Of a stretch of 64,000 bases of DNA, positions 32,605 through 44,569 are shown piece after piece (the first letter of the stretch is position 1; every line of letters begins with the position of its first letter). The DNA comes from Eumeta japonica. Its lineage: Eukaryota > Arthropoda > Insecta > Lepidoptera > Psychidae. Position numbers and translations under genes: made by a program. The notes below the pieces were generated by a model. The model made no database searches and was not told the origin of the DNA. It saw nothing but the letters and a program-made list of their open reading frames with translations. Location of the stretch: positions 434,001 to 498,000 of the forward strand of contig BGZK01000281.1 in the NCBI GenBank assembly GCA_005406025.1, written 5' to 3'.

Positions 32605-35600
32605 CTCATGTACATTGTGAAAATTCTGTTTGCCACTAAATCAGTTGACGTGTATGATAGACGTGTAATGTACAAAAGGGGTGAGTAGAACTCATTACGA
32701 GCGGGAATGGAGTATTGACGTATGAGAACAATGGTTTGTTCGGTGCATTTAAAAAAATCGTGTTTTTTAGCCTATATTATGTGAACAAAACGGTGAGTCA
32801 TGAATGAATCATCTCTGACATGCAGATTTTATTACAATTTTTTCGTTCACCTTTAAAGCGAGTTATGATCGAATTAATGTTTTCAATCTGCATATAAATT
32901 GGGAAAACGGTAAAAAAAATGCAGGCCAACAAAGTGAACGCGGCATTACGGGCCCGAGGACTGATCACACGTCACGAGCCGAGAGCGGCCGAGATGCGAG
33001 TGACATCTGACTGACAATGGTGAAAAATTATTTTTTCACACTCTGCACGGTGCAATCATTTCTGGAGTTTGGTGAGACTATATCAGGTTCAGTATCAAAA
33101 ATGACAGTTTGTTCGTCCGTCACCACATCTCATTTGATAAGTGTTATAGCATGACAATATTACAAAATGAATTATTACAATTACTTACTCAAAAAGGAAG
33201 GCAGGTCACAAATCTTAAAATGATATGATCCTTGCATACATCTGTTGTTTCACTGATATCCATCAAAAATATAACCTCATCTACTAGTTGAATCAAATAA
33301 TGTTTCACAGGCAGATGACAATATTATATATTTATGAGAACAAAATCTACCACCGTAGTCCTGCTGCTACTAAAATTAATTAAATAATTAATAGTTAATT
33401 AAAAATTAAATAAAAAATAATTTTGCTTCCTATGTTAATTGCAAATCGCAAGTACAAAACTTTTGAATATGATGTTGTACGCCTTGTTACAAAAGGCAAG
33501 ACCTTTATGACTGCTACAGCTACCTGCAGCAGGTGTAAACAGGTAGAAAAGCCGAACTTATTTCCCTTATCTGTTCATTAAAAAATATTAACACGTCTGT
33601 AAATTTCACAAACTTCTAAATATATTTATAACTGGCAGTCACGTGAAATTATGCAAAGCCTACATAAAAAAACTAATTAATGTTAATAGCGGTGGGACTA
33701 CTGTGGTAGACATTGTTCTCATAAATTTATAATATTGTTATCTGCTTTTAAAACATTGTTTGATTCAATGAACAGATATTGTTATAATGCCGGATTTTAG
33801 GCTATCATGCCAGCTCGTCAGTTTCGGTGTTTAAATATTGGCTCTTTTTTTAATCAGCCACCGATTTGTTCTGCACAAAATTTTCAAGGGCGACCCTTGC
33901 TGACCTTTCCATCATGAAAGCAGTCTGAAAAAACGAATTTCTAGAGTGAAAACGTGTGTGATGGAAGGGTCGGTAAGGAACAAAATTATGTACCAACCTT
34001 AAGCGTCTGAATGATTACTGAGTGAACGGTAGAAAAATTTTATACGTAGATCATAGAGAAGATTTCTGGAGCTGTCCAGGTAACAAAAAGTGATGATATG
34101 AGTTGAGACAACGCTATCTTCGTAATACTTAACTATAGTGATTTTTATCTAATACTACCTGGTACTAAGTTTCTACACAGCTTCTATACAGCCGAAGTGT
34201 ATACGGGCTATGAAATAGCTATTTTAGATGTTTTTCTATTGTCAAAGAATTGCATTGTACACAAGTTTTATTTGACTGAAAATTATACAGATGTGAAATT
34301 TTAGTTTGAAGTAAGTAAGAGACAAACCATATTTTAAATGGACTCAGAACAATAATCACAATATCACATAATATAATACTTTTAAGATAACTTCGAATTT
34401 ATTTTTATTTTGGTAGATGATTACACAATTAATAGGGTAATTCATATGTGAATTTACTTAGACAGATATTTAAAATTAGAGTAATTTTTTAATGTGCTGT
34501 TAATATTTGACTTTTTATAAAATAAAACAAAGAAAAAATACATTACTAAAATAGAAAAAGTTTATTTCTTTACATGAAAAGCAAAAATAACTTGTCGGAA
34601 TAATAAAACAAAGCTATTGAATAAACACAATAACAAATTTTTAATTAGTAGTATAACGAAAAATACGTTTGAATTTTGTTTCCTTGTTGATTTTACAATA
34701 GTAAAGTAAAAGACCATGGCGTTGCTCTTTGTATTACAAAAATACATAAGATGTACACAGCACAAGATGCCAATATTAAGCAGTTATATTGCTATTATCT
34801 GCAATATTAGCAATTATATTGCCATTTGCTATAATAGATAACACTACATTGATATTGGCGGTAACATAAGCAAACAGATAACAAAATCAATCTGATTTTT
34901 GCAATATTTATCCAAAGTGAGTGCGTTCTTTTCACTATTTCTAGAATATTTTTTTTATTATGTAAGACATTATTAAATTATTTCTGCACTTTACTTTGAA
35001 AACCACTATTTTTTTCATTTTTACCACTGTTTTTTTTTATGTTATTTATAATGTTTATTTACCGAACACTATAAAGAGAATAAGTATTATATTTTACTAG
35101 ACTATAAATTTTAAAAATATTTTATTCATCTAAAAGTAATTGTCATTTACGTAATGGCTGGTAAATTAGTGATAATACTTGGAAGTTTTAATCGATTTTT
35201 TTAATCGAAATTTTATTGGAAAGAGGCTACTTAAACCGTTAGCTGGTTTGCTAGATAGTATTTAATTGATTTATAACTAGAAACTATAATTAAATTAAAT
35301 ATAAATTAACAACTTTTTGTACGAAAATTGTATATAGTCAAATAGCTATTATTATTAACAATGTTATATGTATTTTAAGCAACATAAAAGCAAATTGTTA
35401 TATGTATATTTATAAGGCTAACAACAGATTAATAGCTTCTTGAAAAGCTATTTTATATTTTTTTGTAACACAGACATAAGAAGGTTGAACAACAATTTTG
35501 TTAAGTTTGTAATGTAAAAAAGCTTAATAATTATATGCCATGCTTGTCTATGCGACTATGTATCTTATAAATTGCGCCTACATAGCCTCTAAATTATTTT

Positions 35601-35765
35601 ATGTTATATGAGACAAATTATACATAACGTTCGATAAAAGATCTGTTTGGGAATAGGTTACATATTAGTTTATGTAGTATTATTATCATTTGTTAGTGCA
35701 TTTTGACATCGTTTTGAAAATGTGCCTTGGTACTACAATGAAATTAAGTTGTGAGAATATTCTTG
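32605..35765. other. Long unassigned stretch
   Basis: It holds a GC-richer patch at 32930-33010, a TTCGTCCGTCACC piece at 33114 possibly from family A, and an imperfect inverted pair TGCTGACCTTTCCATCATG / TGTGATGGAAGGGTCGGTAA at 33898-33976. No gene was recognised. Confidence 0.4.
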
Positions 35766-35946
35766 AATATAATGATATTACGATTTTTGCTATGAGTTAA
35801 GTCAACAACAAAGTGGCCAAGGACTTCAATTGGTATTTGGTGATAAAGCTTCAATCTACGACTCTGTGTATTCTTAGTTTAACGAATTCAGATGTGAACG
35901 TCATTATTTCTTTGACGATTTACGGAAAGATCTGTTGGCGACTACA

Positions 35947-36010
35947 GTTACCGAAACTAATATTGATATTGTACTAGGCATTGTACAATATCAATATTAG
36001 TTTCGGTAAC
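35947..36010. repeat. Perfect inverted repeat, 28-bp arms, 8-bp spacer
   Basis: The left arm 35947-35974 starts GTTACCGAAACTAATATTGA and ends TATTGTAC. The right arm 35983-36010 is its exact reverse complement. The spacer is TAGGCATT. A further piece, AATGTACAATGCC, just downstream (36011-36023) is the complement of the spacer region. Confidence 0.95.
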
Positions 36011-36077
36011 AATGTACAATGCCTAATTATAACTGATAAAAAAAATACTTTTAATCCAATTTGTAATGTATTAGGCA

Positions 36078-36121
36078 TTAGTATGAGTCAAGTGCAAAAT
36101 TAGTATGAGTCAAGTGCAAAA
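36078..36121. repeat. Perfect 22-bp tandem duplication
   Basis: TTAGTATGAGTCAAGTGCAA followed by AA occurs twice head to tail. It lies inside the mariner helix-turn-helix region and shifts its frame. Confidence 0.95.
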
Positions 36122-36799
36122 TCTTTACATGCACATTTGAAGATTTGGAAACTATGCACTCGATGGATACCGCATGGTATACCGGATGATCAGAAATGAC
36201 TGCGCGTAGAGTGGTGTCGTGAAATGATAAAAAAATATGACAAGGTACAATCTTTGGCCGTATAGAATAGTCAATACTGCGATATAATGTTTTGAGCATG
36301 AAACAAAAAGCTAACTGGCAGAAAAGGTTTTGCCAATTTGCCTACGAAAGTCAAAAAAGGCATAGCATTGATATGAAAATTGTTACTTCTTTTTTTAGAA
36401 ATCAGGACATTGCAATGCGATATCGTTTGAAAACCAAAGGACAGTAAATACAAAGTGGTAGGTACAGGCATGTGAGTGCGTGCTCGCCCAGAGTATTTGA
36501 AAGAGTTGGCGAAAATCGTCATCATAGCAAAGTCATCCTTCACTACGACAACGCATCCACATAATGACACTTCCACTTCCACTAATGACACTTCCGCCTT
36601 TACAGTCCGGACTTTGCACCATATCATTTTTTATTTCCTAGAATCGAAGGTAAACTTAGAGGTATACGTTTTACAAGCCCAAAAACGGAGGACAATATGT
36701 TCGAAGAGGTCATCGGAGATGTCCCTAAGGAAGACAGAGCCAACTACCCTTTACAATGATTGCAAAGAATACAAAAGTGTGTAAATAGTGAGGGAATAT

Positions 36800-38155
36800 A
36801 TTAAAAAAACAATAAATATATGATAAAAGTGAAATGAGGTTTTATAAATGAACATACAGGAATTTTCTGTATTGTTCAAGTACATCTCGTCGATAAAAAT
36901 GGTCATAGAGTACATGGCTCATCAAAATTAAAATTTTTCTTAAAAATACATTTTAAGTACTTACTGAATGGCGACTATAGTCAGATTGTAATACTTTTCT
37001 ATTTACAAAAGGACAATTCTTTACAAACGATGTAACGGAATCTTATATGGCCTACAACCTACATGTATATCTACTGTTTGATTATACATGTGTCCTTTAG
37101 CGCGGCGCTTGATCGTTTAGTCGATTAATTTAATCAAATTATCTAGCACGGAACAGTCTGGCTTTGAATCGGGAACAGTAGTTCGACTCTTACAGGGTTC
37201 AGGATCTGAACCTAGATTTTATCGGATTGTCGCGAAACTACACAGGCTGAAGTTTCGTTTTGCATGCTTTCCACGCTCTACGAACAATAGAGCTGCTGGC
37301 TCTCTTCCTGCGCTTAAAGGGTCAGGGTGTTTCCCCACTCGTTTGGTACATTGTACCGAAAACAATCTGCAGTGGCGACCGTTAGGTATTTAAAGCGACC
37401 GTAGTCCAGCTTTGTCGAGTTTTGGGGTTCGACGGCACATTTTTGTGCGACCATGTAATTAGCGTTTGTTGGCACTGCGGGCTCTCCAATCCGTAAGATA
37501 CAAACAATTAAAATTTATGTGCTCAATCTCAATTATAAAGAATATAGGTTTTATAGGTTTTTAGAGTTTCAGTCATATTGAAAATGTATGTACAAAATAT
37601 AGTATATACTTGATACTACTCAAGCATCGCAACTTCAGAATAAACGTCTTTAGCACTAGGGCTATCAACGTAGAAGCTCAGTATGAGGTTATTTATATTA
37701 TAGTTAAATAAAACATTCGATCATCAAACTATCAGTTAGTATTAATTCAGGTCTCAAATGACACAAACAATATTACATTAAATATCAATCCCAATAAAAT
37801 CAACCAAACCTATTATCAAACTTCCTAAGTGCGTTATAGCACTCCGATTCGTTCATAGACGTGTTAGAATGCCAAATATATAAATTTTTCCCAAGTAATT
37901 AAATCTTAAAATTAAAATACAATAGGCAAATAACAAATTTTACACGATGTACAGTGAAGTAAAATAATATATAATAAAATTAAATTACAGAAAGGAAATA
38001 AAATTAAATTAAATGTGAGCAGTAAAATATTATAGTTAAGCATTTGAATTATAACTATTATTTTCGTGTTGTGCAAAATCTCCTATGTTTAAACCATACT
38101 TATTTTAGCAAATTATTAATTGCTTGACTTTATGAAAATGTTTTATTTTTGTGTA
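36800..38155. other. Unassigned DNA, possible decayed LTR and primer-binding site
   Basis: Around 37260-37500 the sequence is GC-richer. TGGCGACCGT at 37373-37382 directly follows ..AATCTGCAG. This resembles an LTR end (..CA) next to a primer-binding site for a tRNA whose 3' end is ACGGTCGCCA (tRNA-Arg type). No second LTR or coding domain was found. The rest is AT-rich. Confidence 0.25.
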
Positions 38156-38159
38156 CCAG

Positions 38160-38305
38160 AACCACCTCTAGGGATAGGAGTTCGACTTGCAATGGAGCCA
38201 GGAGCTTGACCTGATCTCCTTGCAGATGGAGCCCCGTTCGGGGACTCTTGTAACCCTCGACGAACAGTTCTGATACGTATCCGACCTGCTCATCTACCTT
38301 CGGTA
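38160..38305. other. GC-richer block, coding potential unresolved
   Basis: On the minus strand a frame reads [20 protein letters not shown] followed by [20 protein letters not shown], with a stop upstream (TEGR*AGR). The composition is unlike the flanks and resembles a disordered protein tail or a retroelement fragment. The plus strand is also largely open. No family was recognised. Confidence 0.3.
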
Positions 38306-38444
38306 CCTTTCAATGTGACATCACCGAGATAGATCAAATGCAAAGGGGTAAATTTAATATCTTGGATAATAAACTTTATTTCAAACTTAGGGACAGCTCC
38401 CAGGAGCTAGTGCTCAATAAGATGAATAAACTGCCTGCCTTAAA

Positions 38445-38477
38445 GTGCAGATTTCCTATTAATTAGGAAATCTGCAC
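38445..38477. repeat. Perfect hairpin, 13-bp arms
   Basis: GTGCAGATTTCCT, the spacer ATTAATT, then AGGAAATCTGCAC. It lies between two GC-richer blocks. Confidence 0.9.
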
Positions 38478-38519
38478 ACAGGAAAAACAGTATAAGAATA
38501 AATACTCAAATGCTCGCTT

Positions 38520-38725
38520 TCCTGTCGGATCGCCGTCCGTGACCTCTTCGCTGGGCTGCAGAATACTCCTTAACGTAGCAGCTCGCTCGTCTCGAGGTCA
38601 GCGTCGATCGCGGCCTCCGGGGGTGCGGCCCGACCTCGTCTCTCGTGGTCCCAACATCGACGCCTTTGTGCCCGCGAGCCTGGCTCGGCCTCGGCGCATC
38701 CTACAAGCACCTAGCTGTATTGTTT
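38520..38725. other. CpG-rich block
   Basis: The block includes CGTCTCGAGGTCAGCGTCGA and GGCCTCCGGGGGTGCGGCCC. Both strands are open over 60-90 codons because of composition. It may belong to one old element together with 38160-38305. No domain was recognised. Confidence 0.35.
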
Positions 38726-38829
38726 TTCCTTCAATTATTTTTGTAGGGACAAATGCGGCTTTCTCTCCTTTTTTTTCCCTAGAGACACTGATGCAAAAGC
38801 GCGCACATTGCCCTTCGTAACATTCGTGT

Positions 38830-39309
38830 AAAGATACATATACACGAAACTTAATTTAAACTTACAAAATAAATATATAAATAATAGTATCCCAATTCAC
38901 GTCACGAATTAAAATAACCAAATCAGATCAATGTATATCAATAAATCAATCAAACATTAAACGTAAACAGGAAAATAAAGCGAAAACTCATATTGCATCT
39001 AATTAATTATAATTAAATATATCATCAACCCATTCCTAACCAATGAAATCATCGATAATTCAACCTAATCATCTAAATCAAACTGCACAAATATCACACC
39101 TAATTCAAAACGTAAGGTAAATCATAATCGTATTCAATAATACAACTCATGACATTAATCATAAATCGTCCCTATATCACAACGTGGGTAAACATGATAA
39201 CACAATACGTATAGTGATATGTATATAAATTTATAATAAAACTCAATTAAATATTTTCGGACAGCCAGATTAAGGCTAATTTCTTATAGCACACACACTG
39301 TGTACGTTC

Positions 39310-39312
<3 letters not shown>
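38830..39312. other. No feature seen
   Basis: Very AT-rich DNA. Confidence 0.4.

Positions 39313-39356
<44 letters not shown>
39313..39356. repeat. (TA)n microsatellite
   Basis: An uninterrupted TA tract of about 44 bp. Confidence 0.95.
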
Positions 39357-39359
<3 letters not shown>

Positions 39360-39360
<1 letters not shown>

Positions 39361-40755
39361 ATAGGATTGCTCAAGCGTGCCTTTAAACAACGACACATGT
39401 CCATGACAATTTATGTGAACCGAAACTCGTTTTTCTTACAATGATTTTTATTTTATTTACATTTTATTTATATATACTTATAAAGAAACGGGTTAGCCGA
39501 ATTAAAGACGTCCGAAACAAAAGACTGTTTTTTTTTAATTATTATTTCCAATGGCACAAGCTCGTTAAAAGGAATTAATTGCACTGCGTTTCTATGAACT
39601 CGAAATATATTTTAGTATTTTTAATTGTAGATCTAAGTATACGTTTCAATGATTTGGTAAAAACAAACATAATCGAGTAATTTGTAACAGATGGTTGCAA
39701 GAAATGAACTTTTACTGGGATGACTTCAAAGCCCGAAAAAGTTTGTAATGAGCGGCCGCGGAGATGGCTTCGTAACTGAAGTAAGGCTTTTAATTTAAAA
39801 TATGACTACCTACTTACAATTTTGTCTATAGCACATTTATTTCTATGCGTATACTATTTTTGTATGTTTAGGGGCAGTGCTTAGAACTCAATCAGCGGAG
39901 ACGTAAAAAGTTATACTTAAACGTTGAGTTACATGAAATACTAATATTACGAGTTAGTGTAAAAGAATAACGTACAGGAAGAGCTTGTACGATAAAAATG
40001 ATAAATCAATTAATTTCTATATGCATAAACAGAAATGCTAAAAAATTAAGGAAAATAAAGACATAAAATAAATGTAAAGTTAATGCAGTTTTATAATGAT
40101 ATATAAGTGTAATTAGTAGTTTCTTATTATTATTAGTCATTAATAATAACTAAGAGTAATTAATAATTTATCTATTGAATATATCTGCCGTATGAATAAA
40201 TGGACTTAAACTAACCAAGTTAATAGTTACTATATAAAGATAGCAATCTAGAGGCCCGAAGGAAGCACACGTCTTTTGTTCGACACGTGTGTTATAAGTC
40301 CTATCCATTTTAAAGGGCGACTGACGGTGGTCTGACGACAGAACTAATGAGTTCATGGAAACTTTCGACAGCCAATTTGAACTGAACCTACTGGCCTGAT
40401 TAAGTTGACATTTCGTACACATATAATATGTGTTTGTTTATGATCCATTTACGGACGTGTAAGGTAAATAAATGTATTTTAAATATGAAGGTCACTTTTG
40501 GGGGTAAATTAAAAAAAAGTTTTATTAACTACACCATGTAGTGTTTTTTTTTATAATTCAAAATCAAATAGTTTCAAAGTTACTTAAGAAAACCATTCTC
40601 CTTATCTCCTAAATTACTGTGCTTCAAATAAAAAAAAAATGTGTAGAAAAATAGTTTTTTGCTTCTAGATTATAGGAAAATTCATAAGAATCTATAGCTT
40701 GCTTCGTTTTGGTTCATTTCAACATCTCGTATAATATGATACTAAACGCTTTAGT
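39360..40755. other. No confirmed feature
   Basis: An 84-codon minus-strand frame (40168-40422) has no recognised relative. A possible Tc1-like remnant near 39660-39780 was considered and not called. Confidence 0.35.
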
Positions 40756-40759
40756 GGAT

Positions 40760-40913
40760 ACTTAGTACGTATCCACTTTTCATTTCTTTATTTCATTTCA
40801 TTAAAATTTTCTTCTTTTTTTCATTTCATTAAAATCTTAATTCACTTTTTTATGAAAGTTTACTACTTTTATGAAAGAGTGAAATTAAAAAAATAAATTG
40901 ATACGTACTAAGT
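40760..40913. mobile_element. Small MITE-like element with 14-bp terminal inverted repeats
   Basis: ACTTAGTACGTATC at 40760-40773 is exactly inverted at 40900-40913 (GATACGTACTAAGT). The 126-bp interior is T-rich and contains TTTCATTTCATTAAAAT twice, 28 bp apart (40791, 40819). No target duplication was defined, so it could also be a chance inverted repeat. Confidence 0.4.
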
Positions 40914-41087
40914 GACCGCTCCCGTAGATAGTGCCACTTTTAAAGCGTCAAACCTGGCGTGATCAGTGTTATGGTGTAAAATTAAAGAAATCAATAAATA
41001 AAAATCGAACAAGTATGCTTGTACTTGCAAGTCGAAAATGAATGAAAATATTTTTTTTAAATATTTAACACAAATTATTATGTTTTA

Positions 41088-41137
41088 GTACGGAACTATT
41101 GTTGAGTAAGTTCGACTCGCACTTGGTTGGTTTTTGT
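41088..41137 (+). repeat. Terminal fragment of repeat family A
   Basis: GTACGGAACTATTGTTGAGT followed by AAGTTCGACTCGCACTTGGT is homologous to the right end of the copy at 42110-42905 (CGGAACTCTACATTGAGCAC ... CGACATGCTCTTGG). Confidence 0.6.
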
Positions 41138-41139
41138 AT

Positions 41140-42105
41140 TTTGTGTTCATTATATATTTGGAAGAGGGTAGTCCATCTAGATGCTTTCATACAACGTAAC
41201 TGATTCATAAGACAAATCACTATGTGAGAATATTATAAACATAAATTAATGAATAACACATGGTAAAAAAAAAATGAATCCACATTTGATTTCCGGTTTT
41301 TTAGAAATATTAGTGATCAACGTGCACAAAATTAACACAAAATTTATTTTAAATATAAATACTTAGTTATAAAAACGCACAAAATTAATACAAAATATAA
41401 ATATTAAAATTGGCCTGCCACTTCATTGTCATTTTTAATTTAACTGTAAAAACGAAGGATTCATAATAAAAAACACGATAAACGATTATCAGGTTTTTTC
41501 ACGGTTTCGTGAATTTGTTTTGGAATTTTTTTTATTAAACTGCTTTTGTTACCTCATTACCCCTTTTGATGAGTTTCACAACTAGTCATCTCGATAAATT
41601 GCCACGCCAGAGACGCGAACACTCTGACAGATAATGAAAATGAAATATCGCTCGAGTAATTTTTGGATGAAAAATTATCTAGTCATTTATAATTTCTGTC
41701 GTAGATAAGTATAGATAATTAATGCATTTAATTATTTATTTCATAACAATAAATTATTACATTATATTTAAAATTACATGGTCTGTTAGACATGTTGTAA
41801 AGAATATACTAATAGATTAACGTAACTTGATTAACACATTCGTGACATTTGCGAGTTAAAATGTCTCGAAAAACTTCTGTATTCTTCATTTTGACAAAAG
41901 TGAATATACTTTCAATTGATTCTGAGAAAATCACATAGGCTACAAGAAATTCGTGGATACTGAGGGGTAAGACCCATACACGTTACATGTCAAGAAAAGT
42001 ATATCATAAGTGTCTAGAATGACTCAACGCGATATTAGGTTCATTAATTAGTGTTGTTACCAAGTAATCTAATTACTTTAAGTACGCAATTTTTTTTTTG
42101 TATAA
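41140..42105. other. No feature seen
   Basis: AT-rich. Confidence 0.4.
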
Positions 42106-42109
42106 CAAA

Positions 42110-42905
42110 TGAGCTTTGTTTGGCGTTTTTATGGTTTTGAGCCAGAATTGCATAAGCGGAAGTCTTATAGTTTCATTATGTCTTCGTCCGTCCGTCCGTA
42201 TATCACAGGCGTTTTACTCAAAATCCAAAAACGTATGTTGATGAAATTTATGGTGTAGGTGTCCTGTATAAGCCGCTACTTTGTTTAGTAGTTAAATAAC
42301 AAAAATAAATTTTTCTAAGGGTTCCCCCCTTAGAAATATTTCTTTCATTCAAACATTTAAAAAAATGTTATTTAGTAAATATCAGTGTATGCCAGATATA
42401 TCGAAATTTCTTTTAAAAAAATTCAAGGTTTGTAACCAATTTTTTCTTATTACGTGAATGATTTCAGAAATGATTGCTCCGGAAGTAGCAGAAAAATGTA
42501 TTCCCCCCTTTATTTTCTAAACCGTACGTGCAAAAATATGAAAAAAATAGCGAAGATAACGCGTAATAAATACTTTCATCGAAAATTGTTTTGAATGCGA
42601 TTGGATTTTATGTTATTAAATTATTGCCGAAAAACTGCTTGTCTCATCAAAAGGACGTAAGTGCTTTGAAGATACGCTCTTTCGCCGGTGTTATTTAATA
42701 TGTATACATTATCGTAAGAGTAATAATTGACATACTTGTTTCTCTATAGTTATAGGTGAATAAGTTTAAAGTGCTTATACTTATTATGTACGGGAAACGT
42801 GGAGAAAAATGCAACACTTTCATCTGTAATGTGTTTCGTTGTAGTAACTCTTTCGGAACTCTACATTGAGCACGGTTCGACATGCTCTTGGCCGATTTTT
42901 TTTGA
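42110..42905 (+). repeat. Repeat family A, near-complete copy 2
   Basis: It is collinear with 21585-22305. It includes CGTCCGTCCGTCCGTATATC, GTGTCCTGTATAAGCCGCTA, GTTAAATAACAAAAATAA, GCCGAAAAACTGC, AAAGGACGTAAGTGC and the end GAGCACGGTTCGACATGCTC TTGGCCG plus a T run. Compared with copy 1 it is diverged by many substitutions and small indels, which suggests separate old insertions. The 62-codon minus-strand frame inside is not a gene. Confidence 0.75.
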
Positions 42906-42909
42906 GTTT

Positions 42910-44515
42910 ACCGTAAGAACATGTTAACTGTATACGGAAGTGCCATTGTATGTAACGTTGTCTATTAAGTATGATAAAGCGCAACCAATCTAATAGATGG
43001 CGCTATGTCTGGACCGCCATAATGGAGTTGAAAATAACATGAAGTCCTGAAACACGCTATCAGTATGATCCACAAACAATATATGTAAGATCGGGTCAAT
43101 AGCTAGTGATGCGTTGGCACGTGGGTGCTCAGAAATTTTTATGAAGAACGTCTGTCCGTCAAATATTTATTATATGGCATGTAGAGCTATTTGTTGGTGA
43201 AACATTAATCTAACTATCGTCTTTACACTGAATTCAGTGGCAATGCAATAAATCAAGACATCTATATAGATAAACTTGGAAAACAAAACGTTATTTAGGT
43301 GAAAATTTTCATCGACATCGTTTTCGACATACTTATTTATGTAATTTACTTACATTTATACATGAATTTTACACTTAAAGTAACCAAACCCTTTTATCTT
43401 TATTTTAATTTAAGTAACCATTGAATGAACTTAGTATGATATCTTAATAAAATGACACTAATAAATAAACCTTTAACAGTTCAATTCAGAAATTATTGAA
43501 GAGCACAACAATACTATACATATTTATTTTTTGTCTATTAAATGACTATAAAGCTCCGATCGATGATCGTTAAAGCAAAACGACAGCATTGTCCATAAAA
43601 GTTCCCCGAGGAGATATATTTTAGAGGTGATGAAGAAAACGCCGTATTACTACCGGCAACTAAGAGTTTAAAAAAATCATTCTACTTGTATGAGATTGTA
43701 TGACACGGAGACTACATGTATGTTGATGTCCATACTCATGGAATATTCACACGCCCGGCTGTTGCAGCCAAAGTATCGTTTGTCAATCAATTTGTTCGTT
43801 ATAAGAAACATTATGTTCATCCCGTTATGCGGTTGCGCTGCGAGACATAATTACAATACATAATAAACGAATGTACATGCATAAATTATGCACATACTTC
43901 CGTATTTGTGTATGTGTGTTGTGTGTGGTTTGTGTTTATCTAAAACTTTTACGAAAAGTTAGTATGATGTACATTTTTAGATCATACTAACGCAGCCGTA
44001 AGTATATTATTGTATACAAAAGTGGCTGCACGTGTATGTGTATATAAAAAAATACCGGCTATCAAACCGCCTACACGAAACGCATGGCCACGAAGTGTTT
44101 TTAGTTAAAATAATAAACGAGAATTGCAAATCGCATCGGCCGTCTGAGATATCTATCTCACTACTATGATTTACCAAAGTTACGCCCAGTTAAAATAAAA
44201 TATCTAAAATTAGCACAACACAATACACCATGATTCATAAATACTGCCCAAGCGCGAGAACAAATCGCACCATTAGCGTTCCGTATCTTAATTTTAAGAA
44301 ACCTACGTACCTTAAATTTATGAGTTATTGCTACCAAGCAATATATCAGAAATAAAGATGTGTTTATATATTTCGTAAGAGAAATATTAGGATTTTATTA
44401 TCTGACTACGGTAAAACTAAGCAGTTTTAATTAAATGTAATGCTAAATACCCTAAATGAATAATCAAGTATTACAGACATCATTGTATGTGCATCAATTT
44501 GATGTGTGCTGTAAT
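42910..44515. other. Unassigned DNA
   Basis: No gene. GT-rich simple sequence lies near 43910-43940. Confidence 0.4.
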
Positions 44516-44520
44516 CACGC

Positions 44521-44565
44521 ATGCACGCACACACACATATAGAATATATGGGTGTGTGCGTGCAT
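44521..44565. repeat. Long hairpin built on an alternating purine-pyrimidine tract
   Basis: ATGCACGCACACAC pairs perfectly with GTGTGTGCGTGCAT. Inside, after one mismatch, CATATA pairs with TATATG around a GAA loop. The stem is about 20 bp. Confidence 0.85.
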
Positions 44566-44569
44566 ATAT

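Larger units (their letters stand above)
35770..36795 (+). pseudogene. mariner transposase, nearly full span, heavily decayed
   Basis: Plus-strand pieces in order are: FGDKASIYDSVYS and FNEFRCERHYFFDD (N-terminal helix region, 35840-35930), ISMSQVQNLYMH (36078-36135), TRWIPHGIPDDQK (36157-36198, the linker WIPH), VEWCREMIKKYDKVQSLAV (36209-36262), NLPTKVKKG, FENQRTVNTKW, then FERVGENRHHSKVILHYDNA (36494-36555) and, at the end, YNDCKEYKS (36755-36783). The second catalytic Asp (HYDNAS) survives; the TGDE motif is unreadable. Stops, frameshifts, a 64-bp palindromic insertion (35947-36010) and a 22-bp duplication (36078-36121) disrupt it. Frames of 118 and 102 codons on either strand are shadows. 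The element's terminal repeats were not located. Confidence 0.85.

Noticed and set aside
36271..36627. 118-codon minus-strand ORF, the longest in this part
   Set aside because: Antisense shadow of the plus-strand mariner remnant.
39660..39780. Tc1-like transposase N-terminus (weak CNRWLQEMNF-type peptide)
   Set aside because: The match is too short and no catalytic or linker motif follows.
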